Of a DNA stretch of 64,000 nt, positions 10,676 to 21,017 are shown piece after piece. The number at the start of each line of letters is the position of its first letter. Position 1 is the stretch's first letter. The position numbers and the translations under genes are program-made. This DNA comes from Crotalaria pallida. Taxonomy: Eukaryota; Streptophyta; Magnoliopsida; Fabales; Fabaceae. The notes under the pieces are model-generated. The model was not told where the DNA came from and searched no databases. It was given only the letters and a program-made list of their open reading frames with translations. The stretch is from contig CM075649.1 in NCBI GenBank assembly GCA_037953625.1, forward strand, positions 62,418,660-62,482,659. The letters run 5' to 3'.

Positions 10676-12540
10676 ACTATCAACACCTCTATTGGCTTAA
10701 CAACTCAATACTCACGTCTAAATCAGGGAAGCTATTTCTTTTAATTCTTAAATAATTGCACAAATATTTTATTGACTCACGTGACTATTAGTTAACAGCA
10801 AAAATATTATACTTTTGCTAATTAATGTCATTACGTGTCATTTACTATTTTTTATATATAGAAATATTATGTATTCTATAAATTGCCAATATTTTTATTT
10901 AATGGTCATAAATTGTCAACCTTGGACGACAATAACTAATTAATTATTCTTTTCGTACACACATGCAAGGTACACGTATGATGGCCTGAGCAGCTGAGTG
11001 ACCCATTTCAAGATTCTCATCAATGGGCAAATGGTTTTCCGAGCATCGCGAATACAATCATGTTACTCTATTGGGAACATAATGATAACGACGAGGACCC
11101 CCGCGTGAAATTTCTTTCTTTGAGCTCGTCTCCGAGTATAGAGAACCCCGTGCTCGTTTCCACGCTCTGGATACATGTGCCAAATGTGCGCGGACCTTCG
11201 ACAGCGTCCCCCTTTTGGTATCATACATCCGGAATGTCAAGAACCACGCACTACTCCTCTCTCCTCGGATTTATACGACGACTGCGTAAACCTTGCATCA
11301 TGTTCCCTACTAGAGACTTTCATTTCGGTTCAACTGCTTAACGAAACCCGCTTGGAAAGGATTGACAGAGGACTTCAATCTACTTGAGTCTCCTATTATG
11401 GGCCAACCGCTCGGCGAAACTCGTTTCGAAAAAATGACCAAAGGACTTTAATCCAATAGTCTTCGATATGACATTCCTCACCTCGACGAATCAGGGAAGG
11501 ACTCCTCGTTCCTATATTACTTTCCCATTTACTTGGCATTTTACGTGATTACTTTGCACACATGTTGATATTAATTTACTTGATGCAATACTTTTGACAT
11601 GTGCTTCTAATGCTTGATTCCTTATAATTTCATTACATGTCAAAAATTATTTGATATTCCCTATTTATGGTTTTTTGTTTACATGCTGGTACGTGGCATA
11701 TTGTTAGCCAAATTTCTTTGCTGCTGAATGTTTTTAAATGTCTATCTTTCCCATCGTGATAGGATAATAATATTTGATTTACATTGCCTTTCGAACGACA
11801 TTAGGCAGTTTCCGGCAATCGCACATTGTCATTTTTCATGAATTAATGCTTTTATCAATTTATTGTCATGAAATACTCTGGCATATTTATAAATGACATT
11901 CATTACAATTATTATCCTGTCTATTTGCACGATATTTATCTATTGTCTTTTCAGTCACGATATTATTATATTATTACGTGTGATATTACTAAATCATACT
12001 ACCTCTATACCGATATTATACATCATATCTTTGCCAATAATTGTCATTATTGTTGTTTGATTGCTATAAATTGTCAATTTAACGACGATTACCAATTACT
12101 TTACATATGCAAGGTACAAGTATAATAGCCCACTTCTCTAAAAGGCCCATTTCGAGTAGTGACCTTTTTAAGCAAAGCCCATTCCGAGCTTCAGACCGCC
12201 AAAAGACATAACGATCGGATCGACCGAGCATGATGACCTATGATTAATTCGAGTCCGAGTATGACGACCCAACATAATTCAAGTCCTTCACACCGGTTGC
12301 CGATCAAACTTTTCTTTGGTTTGCGCACCATCGCGACCTTGCCTATTTGGTAGAACGGTCTGCAGTGCCAAAACCCAGTGATCTAATTCGAATCCCAGCA
12401 TCTCCGAGGAACCACACAATGCTGATTCCACACCCACAATTCGCAAAAATTCAATCTTCGCTCAACGATCGCCTACACAGATCTGAATCCGACAGTCTCT
12501 CAAAGAGGCTTGGATGAATACGATCTAATTGGCGGAAAAC
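10676..12540 (+). other. AT-rich middle of LARD-B1, no gene
   Basis: No coding motif. Two diverged copies of a stretch of about 100 bases, with ATAAATTGTCAA and ATGCAAGGTAC, lie near 10908-10990 and 12065-12135, about 1.15 kb apart. The frames at 11060-11387 and 11868-12125 show no domain. Confidence 0.55.
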
Positions 12541-14366
12541 GACTATCACACCTTAAAGGACTTCTTAACTCGGCACAAGCCTCTTCAGGCTTTAGCGAGT
12601 AAGGGGGTTGGTTATGCAATGGAGTAAAGGTTTGCTTCAACTTTATTATTATGATGATCAACTTGCCTTTGCCCTAATTACTCGGATTCAAGAGGGGTTT
12701 AACAATTGAAGATGACTAAACAACTACGACAAGGGAAACGGTCGTCCTTGGCTTCTCTACCTATTCTTGCTTCCTCGGCTTCATTCTTTCCCTCCTCGGC
12801 ATCCTCGGTCGCTTCATCATCTCTTTGTTATTATGATAATCTATCAGTTTGCCTTCTCTACTTGTTTTTGCTTCCTCGGCTTCATTCTTTCCCTTCTCGG
12901 CATCCTCGGCTGCTTCATCAGCTCGATAAACTTTCGATGACTTCCACTCGAGTGACCTTATTCGGCCATGAAGCTTACGGCTCGGCGGGTAGAATGGACT
13001 CCGACTCTTTAAAATAATCCGAGAAGAACTGTAAATCCCTGAGCAGCAGATGCTCCAGTTATATTTGGGTGCCTTCGCACCACCTCTTTAGAACCTCTCA
13101 CCGAGCTTTCGGACCTATACCGAGTCCGAGGCCCACTTTGATCCCGAGCGTTTCACAGGCCTTATGAACTCGACACAAGCCTTTTCAGGCTTTACCGAGT
13201 AGGGGACTAGTATGTGATGAAGCGTATACATCGTGACATTGGCCGACCTTGAATACTGGTATTATGTGATGCATAAGTTACTCGAGATCAAATGTTGTGC
13301 CAAAGAGGACCACCACGTCCCATGAGGCACCAAATTGATCACTTACCGTCCTCATTAGGGACATATGTTAAACTCACTCACTTCGGATCATGTTCTTACG
13401 CACTTGCCCACGATCTCGGTTAGCCGGCCAGATCGGCGAGGCTACAAGTGAAAACGAGGATTGCGACCCGATAGCTTGGCTTAGCCTCTCGGCTCAAAGC
13501 CTCTCGGCTCATATCTGGCCCAATACATCGCGGATCGAGGAATACACCTCGGCTAAGGTTGTCATTCCGACAAGCAATCCCTCGTAAACGTTACGGTCCA
13601 ATTGGTGATAATCTTGGCACACCTCGAACTCAAATAACAGTTCGAGTCATGCCAGCATACATTGGCACAAGCCTTTCGGCTTTCACCATGGCAAGCGCAT
13701 AAAAGGATGTCTCAGTACATGACGATACATGGCTAAGGGCCTTGACTGCGAACAGTCTTATACGTCCTAATCGACCATCCACGACATTCCTCCGAATAAA
13801 AAGTTATCAGCCGCAAACAATGTTGTCACCACAAACTCTCAGAACCTCGCCACAGACTTTCAAGATTCTCGCCAACCATATACGGACCCGAGCCTCACCA
13901 AAGGGTTCCTCTAAGGGCATTTTACTCGGTTTACCTATCATAAAAGTCCTTCGCTCGGACTCATGGACTCCGAGCATACCAAAGGGCCAGGCTCGGACTT
14001 GATGGAACCGAGCTTTATGATCGGTCCCCAATCTATCAAGCTCGATACTCTAGGACCGAGACATACCGCCGGCTTGTGGATAAACTCAGGCTCACCGAGG
14101 CTTCTTATCCCTTCCGCGAATCTCTCCTAGATTCTCGCAACAGCCTAGACATGAGATCTTCAGCTGGTTCTAACCAGATTCTCAGAGCATAATCCTCCGA
14201 TATTATCTCACAGAATCCTGGTTCAGCACAGCTCTGATACAGGGCCCAAACGGCCCATATTAGCCTCCTTCAAACCCTATAAATAGCTCATCACAGCTAG
14301 GGTTTCAGGTATGTTCCCACAGAAGCTCAGCACAGGCTTTTCAAGCCTATACGAGCTTGGGGGGCT
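12541..14366 (+). other. 3' interior of LARD-B1 with hairpin/purine modules
   Basis: Non-coding. AAGCCTCTTCAGGCTT (12577-12592) and AAGCCTTTTCAGGCTT (13177-13192) are each followed by a GAGTA(A)GGGG purine tract. A third hairpin lies near 13669, and AGGCTTTTCAAGCCT (14335-14349) precedes the true polypurine tract (G6, 14359-14364). A direct repeat with a period of about 101 bases covers 12752-12925. A TATAAATA at 14278 with GGTATGTTCCC 30 bases later looks like a stray copy of the LTR promoter. Confidence 0.6.
14355..14366 (+). other. LARD-B1 polypurine tract
   Basis: GCTTGGGGGGCT ends directly against the 3' LTR start TGTAGGG. The G6 run is the likely plus-strand primer. Confidence 0.7.
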
Positions 14367-14697
14367 TGTAGGGTTAACCAATAATAAATCCTACCGCTAC
14401 AGGATAAACACGAGCTCTCTAATACAGGATAAGGGTGAATAACTCATCCTTCTTATCCTCTAAGAGCCACGTTAGCCCTACTGGGCCGAACAGGCCCATA
14501 AGGCACCACAACACAACTTCCCCTATAAGTATCGCCATGCTATAGGGGCTAAGGTATGTTCTCTCATCCCTACTCTCAAGAACTACGTGTGGCTTGATCC
14601 CCTTATCACTGGGGGTACGTAGGACCGGGGTCACCCTCGTCAGCTGCAACAACCACCAAAGCACATCGTGGTGGATCTATTTCTCAGATCCACTACA
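14367..14697 (+). mobile_element. LARD-B1 3' LTR
   Basis: 331 bases, same limits and length as the 5' LTR with a single difference seen by eye. It is followed by the GGAGT duplication at 14698-14702. Confidence 0.95.
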
Positions 14698-14880
14698 GGA
14701 GTGGATATTATCTGGACCCTCCATAGAGGAGTGGAATATTATATAAACAGGACCCTCCATTAGGAGTGAGTAATATAGGGGAATAAAAGGGTAAAGAGAC
14801 AAATGAAATGGAATAGGACCCTCCTTAGGGTGTGAGTAAATGGTTAATACCAAGACCCACCGAGAGGTGAGTGTAAAATA
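14698..14880 (+). repeat. Hairpin minisatellite of LTR B, right part
   Basis: It continues the array cut by LARD-B1. Units here diverge: CTCC with GGAG around ATTA (about 14756), ACCCT with AGGGT around CCTT (about 14818), and CACC with GGTG around GAGA (about 14856). The arms change together, so pairing is kept. Confidence 0.85.
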
Positions 14881-15614
14881 TAATAGAAGGAAAAGGATAG
14901 AGTAAGGAAAGGATAAGGAAGACTGGAAGGAGGGGAATAAAAGGGTAAGTAGGTAAGTGTGTAAAATGAAAGGAGGACATGATAGAATCCAGAAAGGTTA
15001 AGGAAATAGTAAAAAGGAATAAGAAACGAATATGGACAACAATAGGGAATTAATGAAGCAAGGGTAATTGGAGTAGACAATATAATTCAAGTGATAACGG
15101 GTAGTAATTTCTTAGTTGTTCTCTATGTCATTTTAGAATGTATTTTCTAAGTTCTGTGTAATGCTACCCTTCTTGATATATTTTTATAGGTGAAGAAGGA
15201 CCTTACACGAGTATGGCTGGGCAGGACTACACTCCACCTCGTGGAATGTTGCTTAGTTAGTTGAGTGACCCTTTGTGGGTCAATAGTTTCAGTTTTGGGG
15301 ATTTGAAATGTATAATATTTTGGAAAAGCAAACCCACTTTAGAATTGTAATCATTTTCTGAAAAGTGTAATTGAACTGAATTGTATTTTGGCCCTGGTGG
15401 CCCATTGTTGTTGAAAATGAAGTTTTACGCAGGTTAATTAGGAAAAGTAAATTTTGGAAATATCCCTAAAACAAAGGAAACTCCGTCCGATTTTACGGAG
15501 ATTTTCATAAGAAATAAAAGTATAACTAAGTGTTTTTCCTAATCAAATAATAGTATTAAAAGGAAAATTTTAAATTCTCAATTAATTAAGGGTAAAAGTA
15601 ACTAGGGTGTTACA
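14881..15614 (+). other. 3' end of LTR B
   Basis: AT-rich LTR DNA with the acceptor-like site ending at 15189, then a region resembling the downstream exon of the other Tekay-like LTRs, ending GGGTGTTACA. No gene. Confidence 0.7.
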
Positions 15615-16380
15615 CAAGCTTAATATGGCGTTTAAAAGACTTGTAGGCCTCACTCTTAGCACTTAAAAATAATGTCCATGTAAATCTTGAAAAATCATCA
15701 ACAATCACCAAGGCATAGTAGTTGCCACCAAAGCTTTTTACTTGAGAAGGTCCAAACAAGTCCATATGAAGCATTTCCAATGGTCTTGTTGTGGACACAT
15801 CATTTTTGGAACCAAAATGATTTTTAGTTTGTTTGCACTTCTTGCAAGGAGTGCAATCACCTTTAATTTGAAAATTGAGCTTTGGTAAACCAACTACTAA
15901 GTCTTTGGATTGAAGTTTCTTAAGTTGATTTACATTAATGTGAGCGGTCCTACGATGCCATAACCAAGTATCACTTTCTTTGCTAATTAAATATTTTGAA
16001 ACTAAAGAAGTGATATTATTCAATTCAACCATGTAAGTGTTATTAGACCTTTTTCCAACAAATTTGATAGATTCATCTTTGTCACTTTTTATGAGACAAT
16101 GAGTAGAGGTAAATATTACATGGTTACCAATATCACATAATTGACTAATGCTCAAAAGATTATGGTCTAATCCTTGAACATAAAGTACATTATCAATAAC
16201 CAAGTTGGAAGAATTACCAATTTTACCTATACCAAGTATTTTGCCTTTGTTGTTGTCTCCATATGTGACATATCCTTTTTCTTTAGGAGTAAGCTCAATG
16301 AAATGTCGCTTATCTCCCGTCATGTGCCTAGAACATCCACTATCAAGTATCCAAAGTTGCTTTCCGGTTCTTAGGCACAC
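15615..16380 (-). pseudogene. Copia-1 pol: protease, pre-integrase and N-terminal integrase
   Basis: The minus frame begins near 16380. It shows the aspartic protease active site LDSGCSRHMTG, then NVLYVQGLDHNLLSISQLCD, the HHCC zinc finger of the pre-integrase domain (WHRRTAHIN ... CTPCKKC), and HMDLFGP with the first catalytic Asp of integrase and VDDFSRFTW. It stops where solo LTR B enters; the open frame runs a few codons into B. The CAAGC duplication is at 15615-15619. The upstream link to gag needs a frameshift and has a stop just before 16380. Confidence 0.93.
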
Positions 16381-16393
16381 CTACAAGACACAA

Positions 16394-16891
16394 TCACTTG
16401 CTCATTTTGGGTACCCAAATTATGTTGGGTCCCTTTTTGTTAGTCATGGATGATTCTCCCTTCTTAATCCAAACATAAGTACCATTTTGAATTCCAAAGG
16501 TTTTGATATGACACTTATGGTTTGTATGTCCAAATTTTCCACAATAAAAGAAAGTTGGTTTCTTTGTGAAATCAATTTTTGAGAATGAACCAACCACTTT
16601 ATTTGTCTTTTTCTTGTGGACATATCCTAGACCGGTTTTGTTTGAATTGTGTCTAAGAGAACCAATTAACCGATCTAGGTTTCTATCACTTTTGTTAAAA
16701 GTGTTGAGTTTGATTTTCAAATCATTAACTTCATTTTCAAGCACACAACACTTTTCACAATGAGTGATGGTATATGATTGATTTGCATTCTCACAAACTT
16801 GACTAGAGTTAGCAAGTTCCAAGGATGCATTTTGGAGTTTCAAATCATTAATAGATTTTTCTAATTCATTGATTTCCTTTTGATACTCCAA
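16394..16891 (-). pseudogene. Copia-1 gag, C-terminal part with second zinc knuckle
   Basis: It is in the same frame as the upstream gag, separated by one TAA at 16937-16939. The predicted segment is coiled-coil rich (EINELEKSINDLKLQN). It carries a knuckle-like YCGKFGHTNHKC, in which the first Cys of the usual CX2CX4HX4C is Phe or Tyr, and ends in VWIKKGES and IIWVPK, as in Copia-T gag. A stop at 16394-16396 and a shift separate it from protease. Confidence 0.85.
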
Positions 16892-16936
16892 AAGCTTCTT
16901 TCCTTTTTCTTTGTTAACTTTAGCAAGTCTTTCAAA

Positions 16937-18187
16937 TTAAGTTAACATTTCATTATACTCATTTAGCAAATCATCATAATAAATAATATGAGAGGAGGTG
17001 TAAGAATAATTAGATGATACCTCATCCTCACTCTCATTGTCTTTTCTTTCACTACTTGAGGAGGCTTCATTGTCATTCTTGGCCATGAGGCATAGCTTGG
17101 CTTCCTCATCATCCGAACTACTTGAGGATGACTTGGAATCCTTTTCCGGTTCATCCCAAACAATGTAAGCTCTCTTCCACTTCCCATCATGGGCCTTCTT
17201 CTCATTCTTTCTCAAGTGGGTGGGACATTCCATTTTTATGTGTCCTATCCCACCACACTCATGACATCTCACACTCTCACTTGAGCTCTTGTTTCTTTGC
17301 TTGTTATCCTTGGATCTTTTGTCTTGAGGTCTCTTGTCCTTAGAGAATGATGAACTACCCTTTTTGCCTTTGAGGAATTTGTTGAACCTCTTGGCAAATA
17401 AACCAATCTCTTCCTCATTTAGAGCATGATAGGAGCTTTCACTTGAAGATTCATCTTCATCCTCTTTTGACATTTTGGTTGAGGCTTTTAGAGAGATGCT
17501 CTTCTTTTTCTTGTCCGAATCTTCATTTAGGTGAAGTCTTGATAGTTCCATCTCATGTTCTTGGAGCTTTCCAAACAAGGTGGTCAAGTCCATAGATTTT
17601 ACATCCTTAGCTTCCTTGATGGCGGTCACCTTAGGTTGCCATCTCCTATCAAGACATCTCAAGACTTTGTTAGTAGTTTCACCATCTCTAAATTCCTTTC
17701 CTAAGCCAATCAATTGGTTAACGATATGTGTGAACCTTGTTTGCATATCATTGATAAACTCATTAGGGAACATATGAAAGAGCTCATATTCATGAGTTAA
17801 AGCATTTAATCTTGAGTCTCTAACTTCACTAGTTCCCTCATGAGTAATTTGCAAGGTATCCCACATTTCTTTAGCCGATTGACATTGTGAAATCCTATGA
17901 AATTCATTTTTGGACAAATCGGAGAAGATGATATTTTTAGCTTTTAAATCATATGAAACTTTCTTTTTATCATCTTCATTCCAACTTGTCCTAGGAATAA
18001 CAATGGCTTCACCATTAATCACTCTTCTAGGAATATAAGGACCTTTTTCAATTGCATCCCAAATATCGGTGTCTGTTGCTTCTACAAAGACTCTCATCCT
18101 AACCTTCCAATAAGAATAATCTTCACCATTGAAGAATGGAGGTCGGTTAAGAGACATAGACCCTTCTTGTTGATTGCTAGAGCCCAT
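16937..18187 (-). pseudogene. Copia-1 gag, N-terminal part
   Basis: The start is placed at ATG 18187 (MGSSNQQEGS). The open frame reaches 18271, but the extra codons lie over the PBS and the LTR end. The protein has the copia gag (UBN2-type) fold signature: RPPFFNGEDYSYWKVRM, ECAKEMWDTL-like QSAKEMWDTLQITHEG, then RFTHIVNQLIGLG. A CX2CX4HX4C knuckle follows, CHECGGIGHIKMEC. Serine- and acid-rich stretches lie on both sides. It would form the particle and bind RNA. A TAA at 16937-16939 truncates it. Confidence 0.9.
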
Positions 18188-18241
18188 TGTTTCCAAAAGG
18201 ATCTTTTTCGAAAAAGCTTTTACGCTCGATCTTTCGACCGA

Positions 18242-18253
18242 GCTCTGATACCA
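18242..18253 (-). other. Copia-1 primer-binding site
   Basis: The minus strand reads TGGTATCAGAGC, the initiator-methionine tRNA complement used by many plant elements. It lies two bases inside the 5' LTR end. Confidence 0.92.
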
Positions 18254-18255
18254 CT

Positions 18256-19759
18256 TGTTGGAAACCAACAAGCGGGCTTAGCAATTACTAGAGGGGGGGT
18301 GAATAGTAATATGGAAGCAACAATGACTAATTTTCGGTGCAATTAAAAGATAATTGATCAAAAGCTTGTTTTTCTGAAACTGGGCAATTTACTCGAGTGA
18401 AATGAAGAACACTCGAGTGAAAAGCCACGAAATACTCGAGTGAATTGTAAAACACTCGAGTGTTTTATGCATAACAGAAAGGAGCAGTTTCAGAGAAATT
18501 TAGCAAAATGATTCAATTTCTTAAAGACTAATCCAGGGCAGATATAAATCAAAGTAGAGGGCAATTAAACTAAGTTAAAACAAGTTGAAAACAAGTTAAT
18601 TTCAACCAATTGCTACTAGAATTATAAAAGCCCCTTTCTAGAGAACTTAGGGTTTGGTTTTACTTGAAAACTAAGAAAGCTATAAAAGAGAGAGACAACA
18701 CCAATTTTATCCTGGTTCACACTCAATATAGAGTGCTAATCCAGTCCCCCTAATCAACTTAGGAGTTTCTACTAGTAATCAAATTGTTAGAAATTACAAG
18801 GATAAATTGAGATTCCTCACTCAATCCTTACCCTTTTCAAGAGTGTACCAAACTCTTGAAATTTCTACCCCAACTTGATTTGGTGATGAAGAGTCCCTTC
18901 TTCTTAAGCTCCTTGGAACCTCCAAGAGCCCACCAAGCTAAGAATCCTCTTAGTCTTTGTGCTTGAGAACCTCCCAAGGCTTGAGAACTTGGATACCTCA
19001 CCAAGTACTTGGATACCTCACCCAGATTTTCTAAACAAGCTAAAGTGTTTGAGTGTTTGAGAATTTTACAACAAATAATTCTCTTACAAATGAAGCACAC
19101 TCTCTTAACTCACTAAGACAAATAATAAAGATGAATGCTTGGTTGAGTTTAGAGAGAGAAAATGATTTTAACACTTGAGAGAGAGAATCAATGAAAGAAT
19201 GTAAGCTTGTTCTAATGGATAATGGCCACTATTCAGAATAAAAGTAAGGGGACAAAAGGGAAGGAAAAACCAAGTTATTCTCCCTTCTTGTCCTCTTCTA
19301 ACGTTTAAAAAATTTGCTGTCAGACCTAAAATACTCGAGTCTTTTTGAAAACACTCGAGTGTTTTAGTCAACTCTGATAGTGTTGCCTTTTTACTTTATC
19401 CAACGGCTATATTACTGAAAATTCATAAATCACTCGAGTGAATTGAGAATCACTCGAGTGAATTGGTCAATGTTGGAAAAATTAAGTTTTCTAACATTGC
19501 TTTTAATTCTCTTCTCAAGACTGATTGGTTTTAATCTCAACCTTTCATGCATGAATATTATTTGACCTTATGTGAGAATAAAAACCTAAACTACCCACTC
19601 TCATAAATAAAATACATTAAGAATAAATGAGAATGAATAATTAAACTAAGCACTTGATCTTCTTTATTGTTGGGCTTGCATTCTTCAAATTAAGTCCATA
19701 ATTTAATTACATTGTCATCATCAAAATTAATCCACCTTAATCGGAGATTTGATTTTACA
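18256..19759 (-). mobile_element. Copia-1 5' LTR, complete
   Basis: 1504 bases. On the minus strand it runs from TGTAAAATC to TTCCAACA. ACTCGAGT palindromes form two clusters: near the U5 end (18391-18464) and in U3 (19333-19460). Both clusters are more intact here than in the left LTR. No convincing TATA box was found on the minus strand. Confidence 0.93.
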
Positions 19760-20331
19760 AGATCGATGATGAGAAGAGGGAGAGAGAAAGAGAGATACGT
19801 GCTTCTCTTTTTCTTTTCTTTTTATGACCAAACTTAATCCTTAAGTTAAATTTGTGTGGCTAGGGTGATTTGCTTGGAGACAAAGCTTAAAACGTGTGGT
19901 CCACACACACTTAATTTTTTTTCCAGATTTTCACATAGGTAATCGATTACTGGCTCAAAGTAATCGATTACCCCTTTAATGCAACAATCCAAGTACATTG
20001 AACAGAGGCCAAGTAATCGATTATTCCAGTAAAATTAATCGATTATTTCACAAGGTAATCGATTACTTCCCTAAAGGTAATCGATTACCAATGCTGCAAC
20101 TTTTAAATGTTCTCACCAGAGGGCTTGTAATCGATTACCACCCTACAAGGTAATCGATTACACCATGAAAATTCCTATTTTGGTGGTTTTCTAGTTCCAA
20201 TTCTTTTCCTTAGGCTTCCATACTCATCTAGGCTTGGATTACTACTTAAAATCCTCTCTTTAAACTTGATAATTCTCCTAAATGCTTGGCATAAATCATA
20301 TTATACCGAAATTAAACTTAGGGATGTTACA
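19760..20331 (-). mobile_element. Gypsy-C 3' LTR, fragment
   Basis: 572 bases, nearly identical to 24447-25017, ending GGGATGTTACA. It carries the TAATCGATTA cluster (about 19939-20163). The Copia-1 insertion removed the rest. Confidence 0.93.
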
Positions 20332-20347
20332 ATTCACCCCCACTTAT
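20332..20347 (-). other. Gypsy-C polypurine tract
   Basis: The minus strand reads AATAAGTGGGGGTGAAT directly before the 3' LTR. It is shared with LARD-D (57236-57249). Confidence 0.85.
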
Positions 20348-21017
20348 TGGAATTTCGCCCCCGAAATTCCGTTAAGGTCCTTAAATGGAGAACCATCCCA
20401 AGGTAGGGCCTATAACTCATACCTTTACTTCCCTTATGTCTCGCTCTTTTTTAAACGGGATTCTAAGTTAGGTTGCTAAGCTCTCCCCCACTTAGCATTG
20501 GCATGCTACTTGAATTGCTGCCAACAAGTTAGGAATTTGGATGTGTCGGTTTCTAGTCGGCTTTTATGCCACTTCTATAATAGCATAAGGACTTAAGGTA
20601 CGAAGAGGAATGGATTCATGGTAACTCTCAAGGAATTTAAACTTGTTTTCTGAAGAGAACAACTAAGGCCATGGGATTTGGATGACTAATTGCAAAAGAA
20701 CATCCGTCCATGGTAAGGATTCTTCTCTTCATTAGAGAAACGAATGGGTTAATCAGAACAGAATTTTCAAGAAACCGAAGGCATTCTAGGACAAGAAACG
20801 AGAAGAGAGTCATGGGTAGTTTTGAAGCAAAAAAGGATCTTTGATAAAAATCAAAGTTGCTAGTTTACTTATGATTTTTTTTTACGCTTACTATTTTCCT
20901 TAAAACTTTTTCTAACTTCCTACAAGATCATTCTTATAACGAACAACCCCCGCCCCGAATTGGAACGAGAAATAAGATATACGTCGCATGCTTTACAAAA
21001 CTAATACAAAAGAATAC
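20348..21017 (-). other. Gypsy-C 3' non-coding interior
   Basis: No coding motif. Near the tract the minus strand carries GGATGGTTCTCCATTTAAGG and GGAATTTCGGGGGCGAAATT, also present at 57180-57230 in LARD-D. This is the usual sequence after pol, so the pol deletion left both ends of the interior. Confidence 0.7.

Larger units (their letters stand above)
9258..14697 (+). mobile_element. LARD-B1: young non-autonomous LTR retrotransposon
   Basis: 331-base LTRs at both ends differ at one position that I can find (A or G near 9551/14660). The element is flanked by an exact GGAGT duplication at 9253-9257 and 14698-14702, inside the minisatellite of solo LTR B. A PBS-like TTGGCGCC follows the left LTR and a G6 purine tract precedes the right one. 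The 4.8-kb interior has no gag, protease, RT or integrase motif, so it fits the LARD class. Its PBS and promoter resemble those of the Tat-like element at 25638, which suggests a related helper. Confidence 0.93.
8270..15189 (+). other. Putative LTR intron of B (donor to acceptor)
   Basis: A donor-like CGAG/GTAAGAAGG at 8269/8270 matches the plant consensus. An acceptor-like TTTTTATAG ends at 15189, followed by GTGAAG. Without LARD-B1 the span is about 1.5 kb, AT-rich, and includes the whole hairpin minisatellite. The same donor-array-acceptor order occurs in Gypsy-C and LARD-D. Splicing is inferred and no transcript was seen. Confidence 0.4.
7240..15614 (+). mobile_element. Solo LTR B (Tekay-like gypsy), containing LARD-B1
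   Basis: It begins TGTAATATCC and ends GGGTGTTACA and is flanked by CAAGC. Without LARD-B1 it is about 2.9 kb, with no PBS, purine tract or coding region, so it is a solo LTR left by recombination between the two LTRs of one element. It has a GC-rich first part (7550-8260) with pyrimidine runs, a donor-like site at 8270, a hairpin minisatellite (8770-9257 and 14698-14880), and an acceptor-like site ending at 15189. The reading frames at 7522-8230 lie in low-complexity CCACCA and CT sequence and are not genes. Confidence 0.9.
821..19759 (-). mobile_element. Copia-1: SIRE-like Ty1/copia retrotransposon, decayed, with nested insertion
   Basis: Minus-strand order from the right: 5' LTR (18256-19759), PBS, gag, protease, integrase, RT, RNase H, extra ORF, purine tract, 3' LTR (821-2260). 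The order PR-INT-RT-RH defines copia. A two-zinc-knuckle gag and an extra ORF after pol point to the SIRE/Maximus lineage. Its integrase is split by solo LTR B (7240-15614). Without that insert and one target-site copy it is about 10.6 kb. The reading frame is broken by stops and frameshifts in gag, pol and the extra ORF, so it is dead as a coding unit. It lies inside the left LTR of Gypsy-C: its right neighbour at 19760 matches Gypsy-C LTR position 24447. Confidence 0.93.

Noticed and set aside
18188..18271. Longer gag start at 18271
   Set aside because: These codons cover the primer-binding site and the LTR border. The downstream ATG at 18187 fits the Copia-T gag start.
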